Below are positions 26,175-35,541 of a DNA stretch of 64,000 bases, piece after piece. The notes below the pieces were generated by a model. It was not told the DNA's origin, searched no databases, and saw only the letters and a program-made list of their open reading frames with translations. The position numbers and the translations under genes are program-made. Location: contig NZ_RCCE01000002.1 in the NCBI RefSeq assembly GCF_003663885.1, positions 248,001 through 312,000 of the forward strand, in the 5' to 3' direction. Position 1 is the stretch's first letter. Each line of letters starts with the position of its first letter. This DNA comes from Litoreibacter meonggei (lineage in GTDB: Bacteria; Pseudomonadota; Alphaproteobacteria; Rhodobacterales; Rhodobacteraceae).

Positions 26175-28171
26175 ACCATCAGGAAAAGACGACTTTTATC
26201 TGGTCCATCGCTGACCTGCTGCGAGGTGACTACAAGCAGTCAGAATACGGGCGTGTGGTTCTTCCATTCACAGTCCTTCGTCGTCTGGACTGTATCCAGG
26301 CCCACAGCAAGGATCAGGTGTTGGCCAGGGCCAAGATGTTGTCCGACGCAGCAGCCCCAGAGATGCGGGAGCAGGCGTTGAAGTCCGCGTCCGGTCACGG
26401 TTTCTACAACACGTCGCCCTATGATTTTGGCAAGCTGCTCGATGATCCAGATGACCTCGCTGACAATCTAAAGGCTTACGTGAACGCTTTTTCCACCGAC
26501 ATCCGTGAGACCGTCGGCGTTCATTTCAAGTTCTTCGACCAAGTGCAGAGGCTAGAGGATGCCGATCTGCTGTTCCGTGTCGTGGAACGGTTTGCCAATC
26601 TCGATCTTGATCCAGCCCGCGTCAGCAACATGCAAATGGGGTATGTATTCGAAGAACTAATCCGGCGTTTCTCTGAACAGTCGAACGAAACAGCAGGTGA
26701 GCACTTCACCCCCCGTGAGGTTATCCGCCTCATGGTTGATCTTCTGTTCACCGAAGACGGGGATGCCCTCACCCAACCAGGTGTGATCAAAACGCTATAC
26801 GATCCTGCATGTGGCACTGGCGGCATGATGTCCGTAGCCGAGGACTATCTCCGCGACATGGCACCGGATGCAAAGCTCATCGTGTTTGGTCAGGAACTGA
26901 ACGGTGAGTCATATGCCACCTGTAAGTCAGACATGCTGATCAAGGGCCAGCGGGCCGAGAACATCGCCCAGGGGAACACATTTACGACGGACGCACATGC
27001 AGGCCGCACCTTTGATTACATGCTGTCCAACCCACCTTTCGGCGTGGAATGGAAGAAGGTTGAGAAAACCATTCGTGACGAAGCAGCCCTTGGCTTCTCC
27101 GGCAGGTTCGGGGCAGGACTGCCACGGGTCAGCGATGGGTCCCTACTGTTCCTCCAGCACATGATTTCTAAGTTCCATGATGATGCACCGTCCAAGCTGG
27201 CTATCGTGCTCAACGGCTCCCCTTTGTTCACGGGCGGGGCCGGATCGGGCGAGTCCGAAATCCGTCGCTGGGTCATCGAGCAGGACTGGCTAGAGGCCAT
27301 CGTCGCCATGCCTGATAACCTCTTCTACAACACAGGTATCAGCACATATGTCTGGGTCGTGACCAACCGCAAACCCAAACGCCGTAAAGGCATAGTTCAA
27401 CTGATCGATGCATCTGCCATGTGGACCAAGATGCGTCGGTCGTTGGGCGAGAAGCGCAAAGAGATCACAGAGCCTGACATCCACCGCATCGCCCGAATCT
27501 TTGGGGATATGGAGGTGTCTGACATCTCCAAGGTCTTCGACAACACTGACTTCGGCTACCACCGGATCACAGTCGAACGTCCGCTACGTCTGAACTTTGC
27601 CTTCACACCGGACCGCATCGCCCTGGTGGAGGCCGCGAAGCCATTTCAGAACCTCGCCTCGTCCAAGAAGAAGGGTGCGGCCAAGGAGCAAGAGATCACC
27701 GACGGTGAACTTCTTCAGGCCGACATCCTGTCCACCCTGCGTGGCATGGAGGGCGGGGAAGTCTGGACCAATAGAGAGGCGTTCACGGCTCACCTGAAGG
27801 CCGCGTTCAAGACCACGGGCGTGACCCTCGCCGCAGCCCCCTTCAAGGCCGTCCTGATGGCCCTGAGTGAGCGCGACCCAAAGGCGGATATCTGCCGTGA
27901 CAAGAAGGGCAACGCCGAACCGGATGCCGACTTGCGGGACAACGAGAACGTGCCGCTGAAAGAAGACATCGCCGATTACTTCGAACGCGAAGTTCTGCCC
28001 CACGTCCCTGACGCCTGGATCGACCATTCCAAGACGAAGGTAGGCTATGAAATCCCCTTCAATCGTCACTTCTATCGCTATGAACCGCCCCGCCCACTGG
28101 CCGAGATCGACGCCGACTTGCAGGTGCTCGGTCGGGAAATTCACGACCTTTTGTCGGAGGTCATCACATGA
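26168..28171 (+). CDS. hsdM: Type I restriction-modification N6-adenine methyltransferase HsdM
   Basis: 667 aa. N-terminal HsdM_N helical region (about 5-150), SAM-binding motif DPACGTGG at 212-219, and catalytic NPPF at 288-291 (SNPPFGVEW). A C-terminal extension of about 180 aa beyond the core makes it longer than the classical 500-530 aa HsdM, as in a known long subgroup. It methylates adenine in the target set by HsdS. Start is GTG (26168, or the next codon). Overlaps the OLD gene by 4 bp. Confidence 0.95.
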   Translation: MVNHQEKTTFIWSIADLLRGDYKQSEYGRVVLPFTVLRRLDCIQAHSKDQVLARAKMLSDAAAPEMREQALKSASGHGFYNTSPYDFGKLLDDPDDLADNLKAYVNAFSTDIRETVGVHFKFFDQVQRLEDADLLFRVVERFANLDLDPARVSNMQMGYVFEELIRRFSEQSNETAGEHFTPREVIRLMVDLLFTEDGDALTQPGVIKTLYDPACGTGGMMSVAEDYLRDMAPDAKLIVFGQELNGESYATCKSDMLIKGQRAENIAQGNTFTTDAHAGRTFDYMLSNPPFGVEWKKVEKTIRDEAALGFSGRFGAGLPRVSDGSLLFLQHMISKFHDDAPSKLAIVLNGSPLFTGGAGSGESEIRRWVIEQDWLEAIVAMPDNLFYNTGISTYVWVVTNRKPKRRKGIVQLIDASAMWTKMRRSLGEKRKEITEPDIHRIARIFGDMEVSDISKVFDNTDFGYHRITVERPLRLNFAFTPDRIALVEAAKPFQNLASSKKKGAAKEQEITDGELLQADILSTLRGMEGGEVWTNREAFTAHLKAAFKTTGVTLAAAPFKAVLMALSERDPKADICRDKKGNAEPDADLRDNENVPLKEDIADYFEREVLPHVPDAWIDHSKTKVGYEIPFNRHFYRYEPPRPLAEIDADLQVLGREIHDLLSEVIT

Positions 28172-30039
28172 GCCTCCACGTAACGAAAATTGACATTCGA
28201 AATTTCCGATCCGTTCGTAACCTCACTTTGTCTCCAGCGAAGCTTGCCGTGCTTGTTGGAAAGAATGATGCTGGAAAGTCCAATGTGCTCAGGGCACTCA
28301 ACTTGTTCTTCAATGGGCGGACGATGCCTGGAGATGAATTGGATTTCTCGACTGATCACAATGTATTCCACCAACCCAATCGTCGGGCGAAAGAAATCTC
28401 GATCAAACTCGAACTCGAACTCCCAGGGTCATATCGTGACACCAACGGTGACTTTATTCAGTGGGAACGTCGATGGCGGGCCGAGGGCCTAGTTCATGAC
28501 CAATACGAAGGTAGGCGGAGGGTTGCTGGGCCGCGTGGCGGTGCAGGTCTGGAAGTGGTGGACATACCAGACCGCTCCAACGTTCACGCACTTCTGCGAA
28601 ACATCAACTTCGTCTACGTCCCAGCCATCAAAGACTTGGAATACTTCTCCGAGCTTCGTGCAAGCATCTACGACGTGATCGCCGAGGTTGCTGATCGGCA
28701 GTTCAGGGACTCCAGTCACGAGTTCGAAAATTCAATTTCTGATCAACTTGGCGACCTGACAACACAGATAACTGCATCGTTGGGGCTCAGGTCTCGTTTG
28801 GCGCTACCTAAAGACCTGAGCCACATTTTCGAGAGCCTGGATTTCTTGAGTGAGGGGCAAGACATCTCACTGGATGCACGTGGTGATGGTATCAAGGCAC
28901 GACACATCCCGCTGATATTGAAATTCATGGCTGATAAGAAGCGGAGCCTCCAAGTCAGAGGCGCACAACCCCACACGTTTATCTGGGGATATGAAGAACC
29001 GGAGAACAACCTGGAACTGTCCAGTTGTGTCGAACTGGCAGATCAGTTCTGGGACTTCATCGATGAGGGCGTGTCACAAGTCTTTCTGACCACGCACTCC
29101 CCCGTATTCTACAACCTACATCGCAAGCAGGAAGAGCCGGAACGCCGGATAACCTGCCATCATATATTCAGAGAAGCTGAGGAGGACGGAACGCAGCAGG
29201 CAACCGAGCTTGGCGACCTAGATGATCGTATGGGAACGACAGCACTGTTCGCCCCAATGATAACCGAGCTTGAAGACAAAGTTCGACGGAAAGAACAGGC
29301 GCGTATCGATGTCGAGCAACTGGCTCAGGCCAATCGACGGAAAGTCTTTGTCGAGGGAGACTCAGACCAACTGATATTGCGAAAGGCACTGGCGGTCTTT
29401 GCACCGGACAGGGCCGGTGAGATAGATGTTGAGACCAAAGTGGGCGGAGGGATCAACTATGTGGTGGACATGTTGCAGTCGTGGCGAAGCAGAGCAAAGC
29501 ATCACCCCGAACTTCCAAAGGCGGCAGGGCTTTTGGACCTCGATCCTGAAGCGCAGGCGGCGATCACGAACTGGAACGGTGTGGCTGGCAACACCAAATC
29601 CGCCAAGTGCTTCAGGCTACCGACACCAACGCACTTGATACCCGCTCTGCAAGCAGGCTTCAGTGTGCCCATTGTTCTTGAGTGCCTCTATGACCGGGAT
29701 GCATGGGAATGGGCTGATGGGCGCAATCATCTCAAGGTTCGCCATGTCCCAAGCGTCATCTCCAAAGAATTAAACAACCAGATTGTCACGGGGCAAACGG
29801 CGCTGGACGATCACCTCGACGATGCATGGGCGATCTTCGTCAAGAAAGACTTCGAGCAAGCGGGCAAGATGCCCATGGCACGGCATTTTTCAAACAAGTC
29901 AAATGATGATTTCAGGGCGCGATTGCCTTTCCTGGCCCCTCTGATCGACAGTATCGTAGACTATTTGTTCCCTGCCGCTGACGACGCGGCCCCAGCGGAT
30001 GTCGCACAGGATGGTCAAGGCAACGAGGTGGCTGAATGA
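28168..30039 (+). CDS. OLD-family ATPase/TOPRIM nuclease inside the hsd operon
   Basis: 623 aa. N-terminal RecF/SMC-like ATPase: Walker A GKNDAGKS (31-38), ABC-type region ARGDGIKARHIP (about 237-247), Walker B with EEPE (276-279), and His310 in LTTHSP. The C-terminal half has a TOPRIM-like domain: Glu397 in KVFVEGDSDQ and the acidic pair in LLDLDPEA (457-459). Gabija GajA and other OLD nucleases have the same order. No GajB-type helicase is nearby. Overlaps both hsdM and the next small ORF (ATGA), so it is made with the restriction enzyme. Confidence 0.92.
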   Translation: MSLHVTKIDIRNFRSVRNLTLSPAKLAVLVGKNDAGKSNVLRALNLFFNGRTMPGDELDFSTDHNVFHQPNRRAKEISIKLELELPGSYRDTNGDFIQWERRWRAEGLVHDQYEGRRRVAGPRGGAGLEVVDIPDRSNVHALLRNINFVYVPAIKDLEYFSELRASIYDVIAEVADRQFRDSSHEFENSISDQLGDLTTQITASLGLRSRLALPKDLSHIFESLDFLSEGQDISLDARGDGIKARHIPLILKFMADKKRSLQVRGAQPHTFIWGYEEPENNLELSSCVELADQFWDFIDEGVSQVFLTTHSPVFYNLHRKQEEPERRITCHHIFREAEEDGTQQATELGDLDDRMGTTALFAPMITELEDKVRRKEQARIDVEQLAQANRRKVFVEGDSDQLILRKALAVFAPDRAGEIDVETKVGGGINYVVDMLQSWRSRAKHHPELPKAAGLLDLDPEAQAAITNWNGVAGNTKSAKCFRLPTPTHLIPALQAGFSVPIVLECLYDRDAWEWADGRNHLKVRHVPSVISKELNNQIVTGQTALDDHLDDAWAIFVKKDFEQAGKMPMARHFSNKSNDDFRARLPFLAPLIDSIVDYLFPAADDAAPADVAQDGQGNEVAE

Positions 30040-30182
30040 GTGTTGCAGCATTTTCAGTCTTGGAGAACCTACTTCCTGCGACGAAGGCAAGGCTTGCCAA
30101 GGCCGATCTGGATCAGCGGCAAGAGTTTTACACACAACTGACCAATCACTGCTGGTCACCTGACCGGCTGTTGGAGGTGTGA
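30036..30182 (+). CDS. 48-aa ORF after the OLD nuclease
   Basis: ATG at 30036 overlaps the OLD stop (ATGA). The peptide has an amphipathic helix (ATKARLAKADLDQRQEFYTQ) and no other recognisable feature. The next gene starts two bases after its stop. The tight packing argues that it is translated. It could be a linker ORF or the remnant of a longer N-terminal part of the next protein. Confidence 0.5.
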   Translation: MSVAAFSVLENLLPATKARLAKADLDQRQEFYTQLTNHCWSPDRLLEV

Positions 30183-30183
30183 T

Positions 30184-30582
30184 GTGACGAAAGATACCTT
30201 CAACGGGGACTTCCACAAGGCGGTCACGCAACTGATCCAGCACCATGACAACATCACACCGTGGAACACATATGACCTGATGCCCGAAGAGGGTGGCTTG
30301 GATACCTCGTCCATCAAATTCTACGAATGCGGTAACGGAAAGCCCTTGGTGCATCATACGGCCCCACGTCGTGGTGGGCTGTGGATTCGGTCAATCGATA
30401 TGCACGAAGATGCCTATGTCGGTGAGGGCATGAACCCGTTGGCCGATGATCCGGCACGGGCAGCCATGGCACCGGCGTCCCACATCCTGAAGCTCCCAGC
30501 GATGCAGGAAGGGCGGCTGATGTCCTATGACGGTCGCGACCTGTGGCGAGTGGTCGATATCATCAGGGAGTTGGCCGGATGA
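30184..30582 (+). CDS. 132-aa protein of unknown function in the hsd operon
   Basis: Starts with GTG at 30184 and overlaps hsdS by 4 bp. Mixed composition with no transmembrane segment; conserved-looking features are IQHHDNITPWNTYDLMPEEG, a single Cys, and IRSIDMHEDAYVGEGMNPL. I do not recognise the family. Its place between an OLD nuclease and HsdS suggests a role in the same defence complex. Confidence 0.75.
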   Translation: MTKDTFNGDFHKAVTQLIQHHDNITPWNTYDLMPEEGGLDTSSIKFYECGNGKPLVHHTAPRRGGLWIRSIDMHEDAYVGEGMNPLADDPARAAMAPASHILKLPAMQEGRLMSYDGRDLWRVVDIIRELAG

Positions 30583-31901
30583 ATGTTCAATCCTCAGCCT
30601 ACGTAAGCACAGCCTCAGAATGGCTACCCACGCCGCCTTCTCACTGGCAGGTAAAACCTTTCCGTCATTGTTTTCGACCAAGTGACGAACGCAACGGGCC
30701 AACGCCAATCGGTGAGATGCTTTCCGTGTCGGGCTATCGCGGTGTTGTCGTAAAAAACTATGAGTTCGAAGAACAGAAGCGCAGTGCGGAGGAACTAGAA
30801 ACCTACCGCGTCGTCCGGCCTGGACAATTGGCCGTCAACACCATGTGGTTAAACTACACTGGCCTCGGTGTTTCTGAGCATCTTGGCTACGTTAGTCCGG
30901 CCTACCGAGCCTATTGGGTTCAGCCGGGACTTCATGGCCGCTACGTTCACCATCTTCTTCGTTCATCAGTCTACGTGGCCGGATACACGTCGCTGCTTCA
31001 AGGTATCCGCCCTAACTCACTTCAAGTGCCCACAGACTCATTTCATTCGATCCCGATCCTTGTTCCCCCCCTTGAAGAACAACAGATCATCGCCGGGTAT
31101 TTGGATCGGGAAACGGGGCGGATTGATGCGTTGGTGGAGCGGCTGGAGCGGCTCATTGCGCTGCTGACCGAAAAGCGTCAGGCCGTCATCTCTCACGCCG
31201 TCATCAAGGGCCTCAACCCCGACGCCCCCATGAAAGACAGCGGCATCGATTGGCTCGGCGAGGTTCCAGCGCATTGGGATGTTAAACCACTGCGATATGC
31301 AATTTGGTATCAGGAGGGTCCGGGCATTCTTGCGGATGACTTTTATGAGGAAGGTGTGCCGCTTATACGAGTTTCTGGTGTTCGTGGTCGTTGGGCATCG
31401 CTGGATGGCTGTAACTACCTTGACCCTGAAAAAGTTGAAAGGCGCTGGAAACACTTCAAGGTGACATTGGGCGATCTTCTGATCAGTGCGAGTGCATCAA
31501 TGGGTGTTGTAACTGAAGTAGGACCTGATGTTGTCGGTGCAGTCCCATACACGGGCATCATCAGAATGCGTCCGATCCTAGGTGAAACTACTCGCGATTT
31601 CATTAGGTCCTTTTTCGTTTCAAACCAGTTTATGACACAAGTTGATCTTCTGAAGGCAGGTGCCACCATTCAACATTTCGGTCCATCGCATCTAAGCCAA
31701 ATGCAAATGGCGGTGCCACCTATCGAAGAGCAGGAGCGGATTACTAGTTTTGTTGATGCTGCAATCAACGAGTATATGGAAACGGAGGCGAAGGCTCAGT
31801 CGGTGTTGGATGCTGTAAAAGAACGCCGCTCCGCGATGATCTCCGCCGCCGTCACAGGCCAAATCCCTCTCGCCGATATGACCGAGGAGGATCCGGCATG
31901 A
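30579..31901 (+). CDS. hsdS: Type I restriction specificity subunit HsdS
   Basis: 440 aa. Two target-recognition domains, each followed by a conserved helix. The first half ends with VPPLEEQQIIAGYLDRETGR and the second with VPPIEEQERITSFVD. WLPTPPSHWQVKPF and WLGEVPAHWDVKPL mark the start of each TRD. It sets the DNA target for both methylation and cleavage. Start at 30579 overlaps the unknown gene; its stop overlaps the next gene. Confidence 0.95.
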   Translation: MNVQSSAYVSTASEWLPTPPSHWQVKPFRHCFRPSDERNGPTPIGEMLSVSGYRGVVVKNYEFEEQKRSAEELETYRVVRPGQLAVNTMWLNYTGLGVSEHLGYVSPAYRAYWVQPGLHGRYVHHLLRSSVYVAGYTSLLQGIRPNSLQVPTDSFHSIPILVPPLEEQQIIAGYLDRETGRIDALVERLERLIALLTEKRQAVISHAVIKGLNPDAPMKDSGIDWLGEVPAHWDVKPLRYAIWYQEGPGILADDFYEEGVPLIRVSGVRGRWASLDGCNYLDPEKVERRWKHFKVTLGDLLISASASMGVVTEVGPDVVGAVPYTGIIRMRPILGETTRDFIRSFFVSNQFMTQVDLLKAGATIQHFGPSHLSQMQMAVPPIEEQERITSFVDAAINEYMETEAKAQSVLDAVKERRSAMISAAVTGQIPLADMTEEDPA

Positions 31902-32329
31902 ATGAACTTCACGATTTCGTTGATGGGCTGATGACCTTCCAAAGGCCAGACCACGGATCGCCCCAAAAATCCGCGTTCATGCTGGAACATCGGGTTGGCC
32001 TCTTCATCACGCTTCTGAACCTTCACAACGTCGGTGCCATCAGCCTTGGTGCCGAACATCCCGACCCACCAGAAAGCTGTGACTTGTGCAGCAAACTACT
32101 GTCCGGCCAGCCGGTTTTCATCGACGGCCAGACACAGCGCGACGGCAACACCCAGTTCTCACCATGGGCGAACATGTGCTCCGACTGCTTTATGCAGGAA
32201 GGGCGTGGGATCGGTTGGGGCGTTGGGCAACTCTACCGAGGGGTCATCACTGACGGACAAGAGGGATGGTTCTTACTGGGTGGCGGTGATCCCGATGGTG
32301 TTTCAACTCCAACGGAGCCTTGGTCATGA
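31898..32329 (+). CDS. 143-aa CxxC protein between hsdS and hsdR
   Basis: Contains two CxxC pairs, CDLC (about residue 62) and CSDC (about 94), separated by 28 residues with FIDGQT and SPWANMC: a likely zinc-binding ribbon. The C-terminus is Gly-rich (GGGDPDGV). Small proteins with a similar pattern occur near phage and plasmid genes, but I cannot name a family. Overlaps both neighbours by 4 bp, so it is part of the hsd transcript. Confidence 0.8.
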   Translation: MNELHDFVDGLMTFQRPDHGSPQKSAFMLEHRVGLFITLLNLHNVGAISLGAEHPDPPESCDLCSKLLSGQPVFIDGQTQRDGNTQFSPWANMCSDCFMQEGRGIGWGVGQLYRGVITDGQEGWFLLGGGDPDGVSTPTEPWS

Positions 32330-35322
32330 ACATTCACACGGAACGCACCTTTCAGGATATCATCAAGGCCAGCCTCTGCGAGGGTGGAGGCTATACCGAA
32401 GGGGACAGGACCACATTTGACGCCGAACGCGGTCTGTTCCCGCCGTCGATCTTCCGGTTCATCCAGACCACCCAGCCCGACACTTGGGACGCCCTGCAAA
32501 AGGCATATGGCCCCAAGGCCGAAGCCCGCATCCTAGAACGGATCATGGAGACGAAGGCCAAAGACGGGACGCTGCACCTGCTGCGCCACGGCTTCCGCGA
32601 TGTCACCGTGGGGCAAGTGCGGCTTGCCTATTTCCGACCCAACACGGGCCTGAACCCCGATACCGCCGCCCGCTATGCCGCCAACGTCCTCGAAGTGACG
32701 GATGAGGTGCACCACTCCCTGCGCACCCCCAAGGACCGTCTGGACCTTGTGCTGTCGCTCAACGGTATCCCCGTCGCCACGGCAGAGTTGAAGAACAGCT
32801 TCACAGGGCAGACCGTCGCCAATGCGGTCAAGCAATACAAGTTCGACCGATCCCCCAAGGATGCAATGTTGGCCTTCAAGTCCGGTGCGCTAGTCCACTT
32901 TGCCGTTGATGGCTCCGAGGTTTACATGGCGACCAAGCTGGCGGGGAAGGCCACGTTCTTTCTGCCGTTCAACCGTGGCCGCGATGGCGGTGCGGGCAAC
33001 CCCGATCACGCTTCGGGCCACCGGACGGCCTATCTGTGGGAGGATGTGTGGTCGAAAGATCGATGGCTCGACATTATGCAACGGTTCGTATTCCTCGACC
33101 GCAAGGAAGAGAAGGACGATAAGGGCAAGCTGAAGGTTAAAGAGACGATGATCTTCCCCCGCTATCATCAGCTTGATGTGGTCACCGCCCTGATCGCGGA
33201 TGCCAAGGCCAACGGGGCGGGTCAGAACTACCTCGTCCAGCACTCCGCAGGGTCCGGCAAGTCGAACTCCATCGCATGGTTGTCGCATCGTCTGGCGGGG
33301 CTGCACGACGCCCAGGACAGCCGCATCTTTGATAGCGTGATCATCATCACCGACCGGCGGGTGTTAGATGCCCAGTTGCAGGAAACGGTGTTCGGCATCG
33401 ACCACAAGTCCGGCATGGTGGAACGCATTGATCCCGCCAAGGGATCGAAGTCCCCGCAACTGGCCAAGGCCCTGAACGAGGGCAAGCAGATCATCGTCTG
33501 CACCTTGCAAAGCTTCTCTGCCGTCTATGGCAGCGAGGCCCATGATGTGTTGGACCAATCCGGCAAACGCTTCGCAGTGATCGTGGACGAGGCCCACGGC
33601 AGCCAGCACGGCACCGCCGCTGAAGATGTGCGCAAGGTGCTGGGATCGGACGGAAAAGACGCGGTGGAGATCGCCGATGGTGACATCGACCCGCTGATCG
33701 TCAATGCGATCCGTCAGAAGGGCAAGCAGCCGAACCTAAGCTTCTTTGCCTTCACCGCAACGCCCAAGAAGCGGACCGTCGAGACGTTTGGCCACTACCC
33801 CGCTGGATCAATTGAACCGATGCCGTTCCACATCTATTCGATGCGGCAGGCCATCGAGGAGGGATTCATCCACGATGTCCTGAAGGGTTACACGACCTAC
33901 AAGGCGTTCTATCGCCTGGAAAAGACCATCGAGGACGATCCCGAACTGGAGAAGAAGAAGGCCCAGAAAGCGATTGCGCGGTTTATGTCGCTGCACCCGC
34001 ACAACTTGGCTCAGAAGACTGAAGTGATGGTAGAACACTACCGCACCCATGTCCGGCATCGATTGGGTGGCAAGGCAAAGGCGATGGTCGTAACATCCAG
34101 CCGTCTTCATGCTGTCCGGTATCATCAGGCATTCCAGAAATACATCACGGACAAAGGGTATGACCTTGGTGTTCTGGTGGCCTTCTCCGGTGCTGTGCCT
34201 GATCCTGACATCGCAGGGCAAGAGTATACCGAGCCTGGGATGAACGGCTTCAAGGAAACCGAACTGCCGGACAAATTCGGCAAGGCGGACCAGCACTTTT
34301 TGATCGTCGCCGAGAAGTATCAAACGGGTTTCGATCAGCCGTTGTTGCATACGATGTATGTAGACAAACGATTGCAGGACCTTGCGGCGGTGCAAACACT
34401 GTCACGCCTCAACCGGACGACATCGGGCAAGGACGATACCTTCGTGCTCGACTTCGTGAACGAGGCTGACGAGATCAAGGAAGCCTTCAAGCCATATTTC
34501 GAGACTGCCGAGATCGACGAGCCAACCGATCCTAACATGATCTATCGGCTGCATTCTGATCTGGTGGCGTTCCAGTATTTCTGGGCCCAGGAGGTCGAGG
34601 CATTTGCCAGTGCGTTCTACGACCCCAAACGTAAGCCTCAGGACCAGGGTAAGCTCTACGCCGCCACAGACCCTGCTGTGGGACGCTTCAGTGATGAACC
34701 TGATGAAGACCGACAGGAGACCTTCAGGAAGACGCTGACGCAGTTCCTCAGGCTCTATGCGGCGATCACACAGATGGTGCGGATCGAGGACACGGACCTC
34801 GAAAAACTCTACACGTTCGGGCGGTTGCTCAGGGCAAGGCTTCCCAAGCGCGAAGGCGGCGGTGCATTAGCCATAGATGGGGATGTGGGGCTGGAATACT
34901 ACCGTCTCAAGAAAACGTCGGAGGGAGATGCATCGCTTAACCAGGGTGACTTGGTGCCGCTGTCTGGCACGACCAGCGTTGGCACCAGTGGGGCTGGTGA
35001 ACCTGAGTTGGCACAACTGTCGGAAATCCTGGGGACGGTGAACCAACGGTTCAACTATGATTTCACGGACGCGGACAAGATCGCCGTGGACCAGTGGGCC
35101 GCAGACATGATGGCTGACGAAGTGGTGGTGGCTCAAGCTCGGACCAATAGCTACGAGAACTTCACCATGGCCAATGCTGATGCCGTCATGGAGAAAGCGT
35201 TCGCCAGGAATGAACGAAACCCTGAGGTGCTGGCAAAGCTACTGGGTAATGCGGAAGCCTGGGCCATGGTGCGGGATGCGGTGCTGAAGGCTGTGTATGA
35301 CAGTTCGCAGCATAGGCACTAA
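32326..35322 (+). CDS. hsdR: Type I restriction endonuclease subunit HsdR
   Basis: 998 aa from the ATG at 32326 (overlapping the preceding stop; a TTG six bases earlier is also in frame). N-terminal HSDR_N nuclease domain with the Asp and the ELK of LVLSLNGIPVATAELKN (about 140-155). SF2 helicase core with Walker A SAGSGKSNS (about 307-315) and DEAH at about 420-423, then the TATPKK region. It translocates DNA and cleaves when HsdS sites are unmethylated. Last gene of the operon. Confidence 0.95.
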   Translation: MNIHTERTFQDIIKASLCEGGGYTEGDRTTFDAERGLFPPSIFRFIQTTQPDTWDALQKAYGPKAEARILERIMETKAKDGTLHLLRHGFRDVTVGQVRLAYFRPNTGLNPDTAARYAANVLEVTDEVHHSLRTPKDRLDLVLSLNGIPVATAELKNSFTGQTVANAVKQYKFDRSPKDAMLAFKSGALVHFAVDGSEVYMATKLAGKATFFLPFNRGRDGGAGNPDHASGHRTAYLWEDVWSKDRWLDIMQRFVFLDRKEEKDDKGKLKVKETMIFPRYHQLDVVTALIADAKANGAGQNYLVQHSAGSGKSNSIAWLSHRLAGLHDAQDSRIFDSVIIITDRRVLDAQLQETVFGIDHKSGMVERIDPAKGSKSPQLAKALNEGKQIIVCTLQSFSAVYGSEAHDVLDQSGKRFAVIVDEAHGSQHGTAAEDVRKVLGSDGKDAVEIADGDIDPLIVNAIRQKGKQPNLSFFAFTATPKKRTVETFGHYPAGSIEPMPFHIYSMRQAIEEGFIHDVLKGYTTYKAFYRLEKTIEDDPELEKKKAQKAIARFMSLHPHNLAQKTEVMVEHYRTHVRHRLGGKAKAMVVTSSRLHAVRYHQAFQKYITDKGYDLGVLVAFSGAVPDPDIAGQEYTEPGMNGFKETELPDKFGKADQHFLIVAEKYQTGFDQPLLHTMYVDKRLQDLAAVQTLSRLNRTTSGKDDTFVLDFVNEADEIKEAFKPYFETAEIDEPTDPNMIYRLHSDLVAFQYFWAQEVEAFASAFYDPKRKPQDQGKLYAATDPAVGRFSDEPDEDRQETFRKTLTQFLRLYAAITQMVRIEDTDLEKLYTFGRLLRARLPKREGGGALAIDGDVGLEYYRLKKTSEGDASLNQGDLVPLSGTTSVGTSGAGEPELAQLSEILGTVNQRFNYDFTDADKIAVDQWAADMMADEVVVAQARTNSYENFTMANADAVMEKAFARNERNPEVLAKLLGNAEAWAMVRDAVLKAVYDSSQHRH

Positions 35323-35419
35323 CTCATGTTTGGCATCACCGCGATGGATTGATGGTGGTGTTGCTTACGGACTGATTTTCTGCTAACATAACAGCAACCG
35401 TTGGAACTGGCGGAAAAAA

Positions 35420-35436
35420 TTGCCAAAGTTGCCAAA
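35420..35436 (+). repeat. Paired TTGCCAAA repeats near attR
   Basis: TTGCCAAA at 35420-35427 and 35429-35436, in the same orientation as the pair near attL. Followed in both cases by a GGTTTT stretch. Likely integrase arm sites. Confidence 0.55.
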
Positions 35437-35541
35437 TGAAGGTTTTGGCCTCCCTTCATGAGCCACAACTCAAGCACATTTTTTTGGCAGCCCAATTTCG
35501 AAAACACCAATAAAATAAGGCATTTTAGGTAGGCAGCCCAA

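Noticed and set aside
28168-30582. Gabija system (GajA plus GajB)
   Set aside because: Only the GajA-like protein is present; the 132-aa neighbour is too small and lacks helicase motifs.
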